The notes: generated from the sequence alone by a model not told the origin. A DNA stretch of 64,000 nucleotides from Astragalus membranaceus (GCA_039519185.1 CM076847.1:89066360-89130359); one strand, 5' to 3'; positions 11,271 through 23,142 are shown, counted from the stretch's first letter. Program-made: numbers and translations.

Positions 11271-11850
11271 CAGGGGTGTTCAGTGGTTCGGGCAAATCCA
11301 AACCAATCCACAATCTAATTCAAACCGATATGTTTGGTTTGGATATTTCTCGTTTTCGGGTCAAAATTGAACAAATTCAAACCAACCCGTAGTTATTTGG
11401 ATCGGGCAACGGATTTTAAAAATCAAATCCGCGAACCCGAACCAACCCATATTACGTCATAACAATTTTGTAATTTTAAATGTACACGATTTAATTTGCT
11501 TAGAATTTTTACCTTAATGATTTATGATTAAGTTGTAAAATTTTAATACTATGAATGAGAAGATTATTAGTGGATTTGAGTTTGATTTCGTGTGATTTTC
11601 AATTTTTTTAGCTATTTAAAGTGTTGGAATATCATAAAAAAATGTTGTTTTTATATTTTAGAAAATTAATATTTTAGTGAATGACCCGTGAGCCCAATCC
11701 AAACCAACCCGTCCAATATCGGTTCGGTTTGGTTCGGATTTTTTGGAGGAAAAAATGTAAAATCCGAACCAACCCAAACCAAATAATTATCATTGGTTCG
11801 GGCAACAGATTTGGTCAAATCCGATTCAAACCGACCCACGAACACCCCTA
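11271..11850. mobile_element. Non-autonomous hAT element related to the one at 133-3875
   Basis: 580 bp flanked by a perfect 8-bp duplication, CTATAATG (11263-11270 and 11851-11858). The left end is CAGGGGTGTTCAGTGG and the right end is the reverse complement of TAGGGGTGTTCGTGGG. These match the ends of the full element at 133-3875. Both share the subterminal GGTTCGG and CCGAACC repeats. It has no transposase and could be mobilised in trans by the full-length copy (inference). Confidence 0.9.
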
Positions 11851-11858
11851 CTATAATG

Positions 11859-12730
11859 TATGCAACAAAAAATAATATAATACAATCTTTTTTTTTTATA
11901 AAAATTATATAATACAATCATTTATTATGAGTTTTTTGGGATTTTTATGTGAAAATTTTATTTGTTGTTGAAAGAAATCGTGTTCGTATTCCAGAATCTA
12001 GATTATCATTCTAGACACGCTAGCTATTCGTCTATTAGCCATTTAAGGCCTAACTATATTTTACCAATATATATGTGTGTGTGGGGGGGGGGGGGGGGGG
12101 GGGAATAATTAAGGCTTTCCCAAGTTTTAAAGTTTTTTAGGACTGAAAAAGTAATAATCCAAACAACTTATAGGATTTCCAATGGAAAGTTCTTACATGT
12201 TAAGAATAATTTTAATAAGTATTCCTATCAGGGAGAATGAAAAAAATGGGTGCTTATTAGAGGGGATTTTTAAATAAAAAATCTTTTCTCTTCTCTGACA
12301 TGAGGACTCGTAGCCTTACTTTTGATTAAAAGTTATTAGTGGAACTCATTTAATAAGTTTTGTTAAGGCTCTATGTTAAAGAGATGAAGTTCTTATTAAA
12401 TAATGATATGTATAGGTGAGACCCATTTAATTACTCAAATGAGAGTTTATCCATTAGAGATGTTTTTAGTTGTTATCTTATGTGTCATTTCTAGTAATAA
12501 CTTTTTGGGGTCGAACCCAAGACTTGACAGTTCTTTGTAAATTTTAAGTGATACTTGTCACTCTACTTACCAACAAAAAAATATTTACACTTTGATTGGT
12601 TACCAAATAAAAATTAGGGGAAATAGAGTAAAAGGAAAGATTGTAAAGGCAGATAAAAATACATTATTATTTTAGTTGTTTGGTATATAAGAAATTGAAT
12701 AAAAAATAGATGAAAGAATGAAGTATATTT
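11859..12730. other. AT-rich spacer without a supported gene
   Basis: No protein-coding frame is supported. The segment contains a poly-G run (12083-12103). Near 12515-12570 there is a minus-strand tRNA-like piece with a B-box-like GGGTTCGACCCC, which may be an old SINE remnant. Confidence 0.4.
12083..12103 (+). repeat. 21-base poly-G run
   Basis: An uninterrupted run of 21 G follows a short (GT)n tract. Such a tract could form a G-quadruplex. It is equally a place where sequencing or assembly may have misjudged the length. Confidence 0.9.
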
Positions 12731-12900
12731 TTTTTGGTTTTACCCAGGGTATTCACTGCCGACCACAGTGACTAATCCCCTCGTTGAATTGTAGCTGTAT
12801 CCAGGGGCAGGACAGCTGGCTCAGAGTTTTAACGCAGCTCCGTACCCAGGTGGGGATCGAACCCCGACCCTTGGTTAAGGGATGATCAGTCCCAACCGCA
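12731..12900 (-). mobile_element. SINE with 11-bp target duplication
   Basis: About 170 bp flanked by direct repeats GAAGTATATTT (12720-12730 and 12901-12911). On the minus strand it starts near TGCGGTTGGGACTG, contains the pol III B-box-like GGGGTTCGATCCCC, and ends in an A-rich tail (AAAACCAAAAAAAA). This is the layout of a tRNA-derived plant SINE: internal promoter at the head, A-rich tail, target duplication. It carries no protein. The family was not identified. Confidence 0.8.
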
Positions 12901-13319
12901 GAAGTATATTTAGTAATTGATAAAAATTCTCCTATGATAATTTTATCAAATAAATTAGTTTTGAAAAAACTTAAAAGTATTTTGCTAAACTGTTACAAAT
13001 AAATTGTATATTTTCTTATAAGGTAAGAGTCAAAAATTATAAAAATTTAGAGGATAACAGTTTTTTATTTTTTAAATTTTTTTTTGAATGAAGGATAACA
13101 ATTGTTTTTTGATAAATTGGAAAACAACTACTATTAAAAAACGTTGGCTAATTGTTGAACAAATGAAAAGTTAGTTAATCTCAAAAAAAAAAAAAATTAG
13201 TTTCCCCAAAAGAAAAATTTAATTTTCAATTCTCCGCCTCTCGTGATTTCATTCCAACTCCACATCACATTATAAGTTTTCAGCTCGTTTTTGTAAATCA
13301 TTTTCGGGGTAATTTTTTT

Positions 13320-13822
13320 TAGATAAACAATACTTCATTGATAAAACACTAGAGGTGCTCAAACTAAAATAATCATACGTTACATATTGTTTAGGCATTG
13401 AAGTTGATCATCCCACCAATCAGAGACAGTGAAACTGAAAATACAATTAGTTCTAATCTATAAATCAACCAACTCCAAGATAAGTGCTTGATACGAGAGA
13501 TGATGGATTCGGTGTTGGGGGGCTCCGTCTTGAACACTAATGCATTCCTAGCCAACCAAATATTCCAAGTAGTCAACCAAATGAGGTGCTTTGCTCTCTT
13601 AGCCCGCTTCCCTTTAATCAAACTTCCCCACCCGAGACAGTTATCAAAAAGGCTATCAGAATTAATTGGGTTTATACGAAACCATCCACTAACACGGCTC
13701 CACACGTAAGACGGAAACGAACATGACAAAAGGTGCAGCTGCGTTTCGATAATTCCACCACAAAACGGACATAAGGATTCACCCTCGGAAGCAATAACAT
13801 GGTGGTGATAATATAGGATAAC
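13320..13822 (-). pseudogene. L1-type LINE 3' fragment (zf-RVT region)
   Basis: The minus-strand frame (13391 up to the copia insertion) encodes a zf-RVT zinc-binding region with CPFCGGIIETQLHLL, CSFPSYVW and WNIWLARNALVF. This sits downstream of the reverse transcriptase in plant LINEs. The copia element begins at 13823 and cuts off everything upstream. Only the 3' end of the LINE is left, so it is inactive. Confidence 0.85.
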
Positions 13823-14485
13823 TGTGGTGTGGTGCAAAGTTTAATATTTGGAGGTGCTAATAAAATAAAAGCTGATTTGGGTTGTTCTATGTTTTTGGTG
13901 GGCCTCGCTGTGGATTCTTTTCTGGGCCGGGTCAATATCTCATCAAACAGAAGCCGTGTTCTCTTCTCTCTGCTTCGCGTCCTTCTTCATATAATCAATC
14001 GATCGTGTTTTCAAAAAACATAGAGAATAACAGAAAAACGCATGCATGGCGTCAAATTCCTGGTGAGAGGCGAGAGAGAGAGAATCACGAGAGAGTGAAA
14101 ATTCTCGTTGTAAATCGCTGTTTCCTTTTGTGTATTTTGTTCTTGCTGAAACAGAAGAACAGCATTGGTTTCAAAGAGAAGAAGAAACTGAAACTTTCAT
14201 TGTATTCAAGATTCATCATAGTGGATTATTTGCTCGGATTCAGACCCCCAGATGTAGGAGAAATCCGAACTGGGTTACCAAATTCTTGTGTTCTTCCTTT
14301 CCTCCATTTCTCTGTTTTTCGCATTTCGGTTTCTTTCAATTTCAATATTTCGATCTTTTAATTTGTGTTTCATTTAATTCAATTCTGTTTTACGCTTTGT
14401 TCGTTAATTGTTTACGGATTCTGTTTGCATTATTTTTCTGGAATTGGCTGCTGGTTCTTTGTTGATTATCGTTTCAGGAACAACA
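13823..14485 (+). repeat. Copia element 5' LTR
   Basis: 663-bp LTR with TG...CA ends, paired with 18674-19347. Transcription should start within it. A (GA)n tract near 14070 is shorter than in the 3' LTR. Confidence 0.93.
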
Positions 14486-14487
14486 AT

Positions 14488-14500
14488 TGGTATCAAGAGC
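14488..14500 (+). other. Primer-binding site (initiator Met tRNA type)
   Basis: TGGTATCAAGAGC lies two bases after the LTR end. It resembles the 3' end complement of plant initiator Met tRNA with a one-base insertion. Confidence 0.85.
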
Positions 14501-14522
14501 TTTGGTTCGCGATCAAGAAACG

Positions 14523-15379
14523 ATGGTTTCAACAAAGTACGAAGTCAAGAAGTTCAATGGGAAGAATGACTTCGGGTTATGGCGTGTCAAGATGAAAGCA
14601 ATGCTAGGCCAACAAGGTCTCGCGGAGCGCTACTTGGAGAAAGGGGCTTGCCGATAAAGATGTCCGCGGAAGAAAAGACAGAGGCTTTAGAGAGGGCACA
14701 TGGTGCGCTAATCTTGAGTCTTGGTGACAAGCCTCTCCGGGAAGTGGTAAAAGAAACCACAGCAGCAGCTATTTGGAAGAAATTGGAAGACTTGTATATG
14801 GTAAAATCAATTGCCAACCGTTTGTATTTGAAGCAAAGGATTTACACCTTCAAGATGCAACTGGGAAAGTCCGTAGAAGAACACATTGACGAATTCAACA
14901 AAGTCATTCTTGAACTCGAAAATATTGATGTCAAGATTGATGTTGAGGATAAGGCTATCCTACTTGTAAATTCTTTACCTAAAACGTATGAACATCTCAC
15001 CGATGCTCTACTTTATGGTAAGGAAACATTAACCCTTGATGATGTGCAATCCGCACTAATATCAAAGGAACTTAAGAGGAGATCTGAGACTAAAGAAGAA
15101 CAGAATGAAGGTCTATTTGTGAAAGGGAATTTTGAAAAGAAAGGAAAGAATAAGAAGAACAATAAATGGGATAAAGAAAAAGGTAAGAAGGATAACAAGT
15201 GCTACATTTGTAAGAAAGAGCGTCATTGGAAGAAGGATTGTCCGAAAGGGAAATCCAAGAAAAAGGGTGATTCCACTGATGATGAAGGAAGCGTCTCAAT
15301 TGCTTCCGAGTACTATGAAGGAGACGTTTTGATTGCGGAAGAAGTCATTGGGTCAAATTCCACAAATGAGGAAATATGA
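14523..15379 (+). pseudogene. Copia gag with frameshift
   Basis: The true start is probably the ATG at 14523 (MVSTKYEVKKFNGKND), which ends in a stop after 44 residues at 14655-14657. The rest of gag continues in another frame (14579-15379). It includes a UBN2/gag_pre-type region and a basic segment with a CCHC knuckle, CYICKKERHWKKDC (about 15200-15242). A one- or two-base indel near 14640 explains the frame change. A TGA at 15377-15379 then closes the frame just before the protease. Confidence 0.85.
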
Positions 15380-15601
15380 ATTTTGGACTCTGGCTTTGGT
15401 CATCATATAACTTTAAGAAGCGAAGTTATAGGGTATTGTGATGGTGATGTGTTGATGGCCTCTTCATCCATCAACAAGGATCACTGGGTGTTGGATACAG
15501 GTTGTTCGTTTCATATGACCTCCAATAAGGAGTGGTTGATTGGCTATAGGCAAGTGAATGGCGGACAAGTGGTAATGGGAAACAACAGTGTGCAAGGTTG
15601 A
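15380..15601 (+). pseudogene. Copia protease region with duplicated active-site segment
   Basis: This continues the gag frame beyond the TGA. Two retropepsin-like motifs occur in tandem: ILDSGFGHHIT (15380-15412) and WVLDTGCSFHMT (about 15487-15522). Each is preceded by a related GDVLIA/GDVLMA stretch, which points to a local duplication of about 110 bp. A copia normally has one such motif. The frame is lost again at about 15595. Confidence 0.7.
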
Positions 15602-16256
15602 AGGGATAGGTTATGTAAGACTTAGAATGGATGATGGCACTATAAAGATACTTTCGGAGGTGAAGTATGTCCCTGGGGTAAAGAGAAATTTAATCTCTCT
15701 TGGTATGCTTGAAGCGGCGGGTTGTTCCTTTAAGGGGGAAGATGGTATTATGAAGGTGATCAAAGGCTCTCTAGTGGTTATGAGAGGATATAGGGATCAT
15801 GGCATATACATTCTCAAAGGTACAACAATTACCGGTAGTGTAGATGTGCCTACCTCAAGCACGGAATCGGTGAATTCCGAAAGGGCAAGGTTGTGGCATC
15901 AAAGACTCGGGCATGTGAGTTCTAAGGGTATGCAGATATTGGAAAAGCTTGGTGTGTTCGGAGAGGACAAGCTTGGAGGGTTACCTTTCTGTGAACATTG
16001 CGTATTTGGCAAGATGCACAAGGTGAGGTTCAACACGGGACAACACAATACAGAAGGCTTGCTGGACTATGTGCATAGCGACATTTAGGGACCGGCAAGG
16101 ATTCCCACTCTTGGGGGAAACAGGTATTTCATTACTTTTCTTGATGATTGTAGTAGGAAGGTATGGATTTATCTTTTAAAAACTAAGGATGAAGCCTTTA
16201 AAACATTTAAGGAATGGAAAAGCTTAGTTGAAAATAAAACCAATAGAAAGGTTAAG
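15588..16256 (+). pseudogene. Copia protease end and integrase N-terminal half, with stop
   Basis: Encodes the gag_pre-integrase zinc region (LWHQRLGHVSSKGM, then CEHCVFGK) and the start of the integrase core with the first catalytic Asp in HSDI. A TAG at 16086-16088 replaces the codon normally found as W in the DxWGP motif. The frame itself continues unshifted into the next segment. Confidence 0.85.
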
Positions 16257-18599
16257 GTGCTAAGAACAGATAATGGCTTAGAATATTGTAATGATGTGTT
16301 TACAAATTATTGTAAAGAACATGGAATCACTAGGCATAGAACTGTTAGGCACACACCTCAGCAAAATGGCCTTGCTGAGAGGATGAATAGGACCATATTG
16401 GAGAGAATGAGGTGCCTTCTCTCCAATTCTGGGATGCCTACTAAATTTTGGGGCGAGGCCGTCTATACGGCTTGCTATTTGATTAATTTGAGCCCCTCCA
16501 CCGCTATCAATCTAAAAACACCTCAAGAAATTTGGTTAAATAGGACTCCTAGTTATGATCATTTGAAAGTTTTTGGTTGTGTTGCTTATTATCATGTGAA
16601 TGAAGGAAAGCTAAGCCCTAGGGCTAGAAAAGGGTATTTTGTTGGTTATCCTGCAGGTGTGAAAGACTATAGGATTTGGAGCCAAGAAGACAAAAAGTGC
16701 ATCATTAGTAGAGATGTGAAGTTCCAAGAAGCAGAATTGTTCAAGGGGACTAGAGACAATCAAGAGCTAGTTGAAGACAAACAAGAGCTAGAGAGTTTTG
16801 AGCTTGAGGTGGAGCATAAAGCCACTAACAATGCCCCACCCCAAACTCAAGAGGTAGTGGAGCCGAATCCGGGACATCAAACAGATAGTGAAGACAGTGA
16901 TCAAGATCTCACGGGTTACAACTTAGTTAAAGAAAGAAGCAAAAGGGTGGTGAAACCTCCCCAAAGGTTTGGCTATGCAGATATGGTAAGTTGTGCTCTC
17001 TATACCGCGGAAGAGGTTATTAATGAAGAACTAAGGAACTACAATGAAGCTATTATTCACAAGTATAGTGATAAATGGGTTGTTGCCATGACCGAAGAAA
17101 TAAATTCTTTGGATAAGAACAACACATGGGAACTAGTTCCTAAGCCAAAGGGAGCTAGGGTGGTTGGTAGCAAGTGGATATTCAAGAGAAAAGAGGGAAT
17201 TCCGGGAGTTGAAGAATCAAGGTTCAAGGCAAGGTTGGTTGCAAAGGGATACACTCAAAAGGGAGGTTTGGATTACAACGAAATTTTTTCACCGGTAGTC
17301 AAACATTTCTCTATTAGAATCATCTTGTCTATGGTTGCTCACCATGACATGGAATTGGAGCAAATGGATGTAAAAACCTCATTTCTCCATGGACACTTGA
17401 AGGAAACTATCTTAATGCAACAACCGGAAGGTTTTGAAGCCAAAGGGAAAGAAGATTGGGTGTGTCATCTAAAGAAGTCTCTATATGGACTCAAACAATC
17501 TCCTAGACAATGGTACCTAAGGTTTGATTCTTTCATGACAAAGAATAAGTATGTTAGAAGTAAATTTGATTGTTGCATTTACTTCAAACATCTATCTCAT
17601 GATAATGGTATCTACTTGTTATTGTACGTTGATGATATGTTGCTTGCAAGCAAGGGTATGACTTCTATTGTAGAATTGAAGAATCAACTTAAAAGTGAGT
17701 TTGATATGAAGGATCTTGGTCCGGCTAAGAGGATTCTAGGTATGGAGATAACAAGGCACCGGGACAAAAGGAAGCTAGTTATATCTCAAGAGAGTTACTT
17801 GAATAAAATGGTCAAAAGGTTCAACATGTGTGATGCTAAGGCTACCTCTTTGCCCTTAACACCACACTTCAAGTTGTCTAGCACTCAAGCTCCTACAAAT
17901 AAGGAGGACAAAGAATACATGAAGGCAATTCCATATGCCAATGCAATTGGTAGCATAATGTATTCTATGATTTGTTATAGACCGGATGTAGCTCAAGCAA
18001 TGAGTGTGACAAGCAGGTTCATGGGAAATCCCGGCAAGGATCATTGGCAAGCGGTCAAATGGGTTCTAAGGTACTTGAAAGGGACAACCAAGGTTGGTTT
18101 GGTGTATGGCAAGGGTGAAGAAGATGCAAAAGTGGTTCATGGCTTTGTAGACTCCGACTATGCTAACGATCTTGACAAAAGAAGATCGTTGTCCGGATAT
18201 GTGTTTACCTTGTATGAAAATACTATTAGTTGGAAAGCGAGCCTACAACACATTGTGGCATTATCAACTACCGAAGCGGAGTATGTTGCTCTCACAAAAG
18301 GAATCAAGGAGGGATTGTGGATTCAAGGTTTGGTTAGTGTGCTTGGCATAAGTGATGATCTTGTATGTATATCTTGTGATAGCCAAAGTTCTATTCACTT
18401 GAGCAAAAACCAAATGTACCATGAGAGAACCAAACACGTAGATGTTAGGTTCCATTTTGTTAGGGACATTGTGGAGAAAGAGGAAGTCAAAATTGTCAAG
18501 GTTCACACAAGTGAGAACCCCGCAGATATGCTCACCAAACCGGTTCCTGTGAGTAAGTTTAGGCATTGTCTAGACTTGCTCGGTGTTGACATCAAGTAA
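16257..18599 (+). pseudogene. Copia integrase core, reverse transcriptase and RNase H
   Basis: A 780-codon open stretch. It includes the second integrase Asp (LRTDNGLEY), the HTPQQNG and AERMNRT motifs, and the RT domain (WVFKRK-like WIFKRKEG, QMDVKTSFLHG, LYGLKQSPRQW). The catalytic YVDDMLL box is near 17626. RNase H carries ALSTTEAEYVAL and ERTKHVDVRFHFVRD. The 3' two-thirds of pol are therefore intact, but without the upstream frame they cannot be made as a normal polyprotein. Confidence 0.92.
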
Positions 18600-18673
18600 G
18601 TGATGTCATGGTCTTTGAATTCGAGCTAATGAAGTTATTCTACTATGATGGGATTTGCACCAAGGTGGAGATT

Positions 18674-19347
18674 TGTGGTGTGGTGCAAAGTTTAATATTT
18701 GGAGGTGCTAATAAAATAAAAGCTGATTTGGGCTGTTCTATGTTTTTGGTGGGCCTCGCTGTGGCTTCTTTTCTGGGCCGGGTCAATATCTCATCAAACA
18801 GAAGCCGTGTTCTCTTCTCTCTGCTTCGCGTCCTTCTTCATATAATCAATCGATCGTGTTTTCCAAAAACATAGAGAATAACAGAAAAATGCATTCATGG
18901 CGTCGAATTCCTGGTGAGAGGCGAGAGAGAGAGAGAGAGAGATTCACGAGAGAGTGAAAATTCTCGTTGTAAATCGTTGTTTCCTTTTCTGTGTATTTTG
19001 TTCTTGCTGAAATAGAAGAATAAACATCGGTTTCAAAGAGAAGAAGAAACTGAAACTTTCATTATATTCAAGATTCATCATAGTGGATTATTTGCTCGGA
19101 TTCAGACCCCCATATGTAGGAGAAATCCGAACTGGGTTACCAAATTCTTGTGTTCTTCCTTTCCTCCATTTCTCTGTTTTTCGCATTTCGGTTTCTTTCA
19201 ATTTCAATATTTCGATCTTTTAATTTCTGTTTCATTTAATTCAATTCTGTTTTACGCTTTGTTCGTTAATTGTTTACGAATTCTGTTTGCATTATTTTTC
19301 CGGAATTGGCTGCTGGTTCTTTGTTGATTATCGTTTCAGGAACAACA
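18674..19347 (+). repeat. Copia element 3' LTR
   Basis: 674-bp copy of the 5' LTR. It differs by a longer (GA)n run near 18925 and scattered substitutions. It ends AACAACA just before the ATAAC duplication. Confidence 0.93.
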
Positions 19348-19352
19348 ATAAC

Positions 19353-20007
19353 ATTATATAGGATAATATAGGAAGCAAACAAAGACACTAATGATAATAT
19401 AGAATAATAATAACATGATAACTACTTATCTTATCATGTCTTTTATATACATTTGACAACAGACAAAGATAACATTATTCGTTAAAACCATGGTAATCAA
19501 TTGCCGATTTATTGGCATTTATATACCAAAATCATAATAATGAAATTCTACAAACTCAAAAGGAGTTTGGATCCTCACAAGTACTTGTGTCACTCTCTCT
19601 TAAGTTGTCCCACAAATACTTGTGAAGATCCAAACTCAAAAGAGATAGAGAGGATTTCTATTTACAATAGATATGTTTCTAATGATTTAATGTTATATAG
19701 ATTACTACACAAGAGCTTTTTATTAGATTAGTTTTTACATGTAATTCCCATTCAAGATTTTCTTCTAATTTTTATTTGAGTTTGCATTTTAGAGGAGCTA
19801 TTAGAGTTTTTTTTTCTTAGAGCACCAACAAGGGTTGGTCCGAGCAATAATTGAGTTTTTCTGTAACGAAAAATGAAAAAAGGACTAACAATATACACGT
19901 TATGTAATTTGGAGAATCTAAGTGTTAAAAAAAACCTAAAGAACCAATTCATTACAATTAACTAATTTAAAATGCCCATTGTGCATTTTTGACTATAATA
20001 TAACATA
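19353..20007. other. AT-rich spacer with a hairpin
   Basis: No gene is supported. The only notable structure is the perfect-looking hairpin at 19563-19637. Confidence 0.4.
19563..19637. repeat. 27-bp-arm inverted repeat (hairpin)
   Basis: Arms at 19563-19589 (GAGTTTGGATCCTCACAAGT onwards) and 19611-19637 are reverse complements with about two mismatches. They are separated by a 21-bp loop. It may be the core of a very small inverted-repeat element. It is not followed by a T run, so it is no simple terminator. Confidence 0.75.
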
Positions 20008-21613
20008 TCTTAAAATATAAATCCCGTGGTACTCTCCGACTGGATTCCTTGGCGCCAAGCTTCCCCCGTTCCCGCCAAAGCATCCAGCCAGTGGGTCGCC
20101 GCCGTGTGGCTCGTGCTGACTTGCAGCGATTGGTCGCCCTGTGGTCTGTGTTGGCTTGCGGCCATTGGTTAGCCAGAGTATGGAAGGTGGTATGGCTCCT
20201 GTCAGGGAAGTATCGAGAGCAGAAGATTTCTTACCGTCATCAATGTCATCCGTGAAGAGATGAACATGGCAATACCAGGTTTATTCAGACACGTGTTTTG
20301 TTCTTATACATGGGCTCATGTTTTCCCCTTTGAACTTTCGATTCTTTTCTTTCCCAGTGTTTATAATCTCCCTCTAGCTCCATTTTTTCTTCTCACTGGT
20401 CTTCGCGTTTTCTACGGTGCTCTTTTGATTTCCATTGGGTTCTTTTCTCCTTCTTTCTTATTTGTCTCTCTTTCTCATTGTTTTCCTTTCATTTATCGCA
20501 GGCTCTTTCTTTGCTTTTGTTCTTCCTTGGTTTTCTGCACTCTCGAAGGTAATTGTATTGTTCTTCTCCTGCCAAATTTTGTTACTTGGAATCGTTGATA
20601 AGTCTTCTCGTGCCTATTTTATTTCATTTTCCAAATTTATTGCTATATTTTCTTTATTAACATTTATTTATTTCCTATGTCAACAGCTTGGCTATGTTAG
20701 TTGTTAGTATTGTTGAATATTGGTTATTAGCGAATTTTTATGGGTTTGTCTTTGCTGTCTCTGTCTCATTGATTGTTATTAGCCAACCAGTTGCTTAGAT
20801 GTAGGGTTCATTGCTTTAATTTTTCGAAATTTTTTGCTGCTTACTCCTAATTAGCATTTATTTCGTATGTCAAGCGGTTAGCTATGTTAGCTGTTCGTAT
20901 TGTTGAACACTGGTTAATCTATGCCCGCATGTCTCATAATCTGATTTTGCCTTCCCACCTTTGCTTGCATTTGTGTGTTACATGTCTCATAATCTACGTT
21001 TATTGATATTAAATAAATTTGCATTGCCCTTTAATCAACTTTCTCATCGGTTCGGTGGGGTTATTTTGATTTATCTTAGTTTCCCATTCGGGTCATACTT
21101 AGTCAATAATTTGCTTTCCCCATGCATATTTACTTGCATTTGTCTCTTCCTCCATGTTCTCAAATTAATATTCTGCTTCTGGCTATTTGTTCAAATTTTA
21201 TGGATTTGTCCTTCCTGCCAGTCTCTTCTTGATTGTTATTAGCCAACCAGTTGCTTAGATGTAATATTGCTTTTATTTACCTGTTCTTTATTTGCATTTG
21301 TATTCTTGGTATCTCCATATAGCCGGAGTTGCATGTGACCTTTCATTTTTGTTTTCTGTTGTTAGTTGTTTAGACAACATGTGGTTTTTAAGTGTCTATT
21401 TTTATGCCTGATGTTGCTTCTATTGATTTCTGCTTTGTACTTTGTGAACAGCCATAGGATCAACTATATTTACTGTTCTTGCACATTAACTGTTCTTGCA
21501 CAATGTTTTTCTCTCTTACTAGGTTATCAAATAGTTGATCAAATAGCAGAGGTTTCTTAATTAATTCATCTCACTCTTTGCTTATGCATTTGTTGTCTTT
21601 CATTTTACATAGA

Positions 21614-23079
21614 TGGATCCTGTCCCTGTTTTAGATGATGACCAGTATGTTCAACAGTGTCTTTCCAAGTACCTGGCTTCGTAAGTTGTCTCATTCTCTA
21701 TTTAATGACGGTTTCCTGTGTATTTCTCTTTTTTCCTTCTTTTAAACCTTTTTTTTACTCACAGACCAAACATCAACTTCCTGGTCTATTTTACTTAGAC
21801 TTTTATGATAACCTGCCTACTATTGTCTGTCCGTTGGATCCTAAGGGGAATATGTTTGTCCTCTCATCTATAGCTGATACTTATTTTTAAGTTATGGATA
21901 AAGGATTATAAGAATGATATAAGACCTGAATTCCATTTAAAATATCAAGTTAGTAAAATGGTGTACTTGCTTCTTATGATGAAGGGTTTATGTGATGAAG
22001 TTTCAGGTTAGTAATGTGTAGTTTCCAACTATTAATGTATTAAACAAAATCCTCTTTAATATGCAGCAATTTGCCAAGTGCTTCCATGAGAAAATTGATT
22101 ATTTTGTTTAGTCTTTAGCACTCTTATATTATGCACCATGATATTAGTAACAAGCTGAATTTGTTCATAATAACTAAGGAATTGTATCATTCCTCTTAAC
22201 ACTCATTTTGTTCCCCAAATGACTCTAGCTTCTGATTTCAACCTTATCAATTTCTCACAAAATTTTTCCCCAATTGTTTAGTCCCATGGTTTTTCCCTGC
22301 TGTTCTAAATCTTTAAGCAACCATGACTACATCTCTAAATTTGCATATCTTATACACTGTAGCCATAGATATCATTGCGCATTCCTGATGGTGTTTTAAA
22401 AGATTTTATTTCAGCTTCCATTGGCCACATGTCTCTATTCTGCTGCCCTTTTTCAATGTAGCTTTGACTGCTTTCCCTCTTTGCTTGACTCCATTCTTTT
22501 GTGTCCACGTGGGGATATTCTTCTGTTTATCTTTCTCTAAGTTGATCACTAAACCAATGGCCATACTCAACAGATTTTTGTAAACATATCTTTGCACAAA
22601 TTTATCAGCATGTATACAGTCTATGAATCACGTATCTATCATCCATACGTATGCATATCTTTGACTATATATCTTGGATAACATCTTTGGTAACATACAT
22701 AGATAACATCTTTGGTGACATACATATTCGTGCATATTTCTGTCATAGAGTCAGTTTATCAGCAATTCAACCCATCACATCATGAAACCTTTCAAAAGAA
22801 CTTAAATATTAACTACATGAGTCTCTCAAAATTATTTTATATTTCACTTTTATCTAATTCAGTGCATCATTCTTTAGATATGCTGCCAATACATCTAATC
22901 TGTTTTTGATTAGTCTTATTAATTGACTAATCTGTTTTTGTATTAAATTGTAGCCTTACCATTCAACTCATGGATTCAAAGAAGTTGGCTTCAAAGACAT
23001 TTTCAACTGTCATATCCCTCAATTCGGTAATTCTCAGTATTTTTACCATTACCCTCTTACTATTCTATTTGATATATAG

Positions 23080-23142
<63 letters not shown>

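Larger units (their letters stand above)
13823..19347 (+). mobile_element. Copia LTR retrotransposon, complete but decayed
   Basis: 5,525 bp flanked by the 5-bp duplication ATAAC (13818-13822 and 19348-19352). The LTRs (13823-14485 and 18674-19347) start TGTGGTG and end AACAACA. A primer-binding site complementary to initiator Met tRNA (TGGTATCAAGAGC) lies 2 bases after the 5' LTR. A purine tract, AAGGTGGAGAT, precedes the 3' LTR. Internal domains run gag, protease, integrase, RT, RNase H, the copia order. Two frameshifts (near 14640 and 15595) and two in-frame stops (15377-15379 and 16086-16088) break the polyprotein. By eye the LTRs differ at roughly 15-20 sites, suggesting a moderately old insertion. 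Confidence 0.95.

Noticed and set aside
12500..12575. Second tRNA-like/SINE-like sequence (minus strand)
   Set aside because: A B-box-like GGGTTCGACCCC and a weak A-box-like TGGTAAGTAGA are present, but no A-rich tail or target duplication was found. It is mentioned only as a possible remnant.
14130..14595. Aromatic-rich frames in the copia 5' LTR
   Set aside because: They belong to non-coding LTR sequence, repeat in the 3' LTR, and have no retroelement domain.
20260..21890. Many Phe/Leu-rich short frames resembling small membrane proteins
   Set aside because: They arise from T-rich intron-like sequence in the Helitron cargo. There is no start context or conservation, and splice-like borders run through them.
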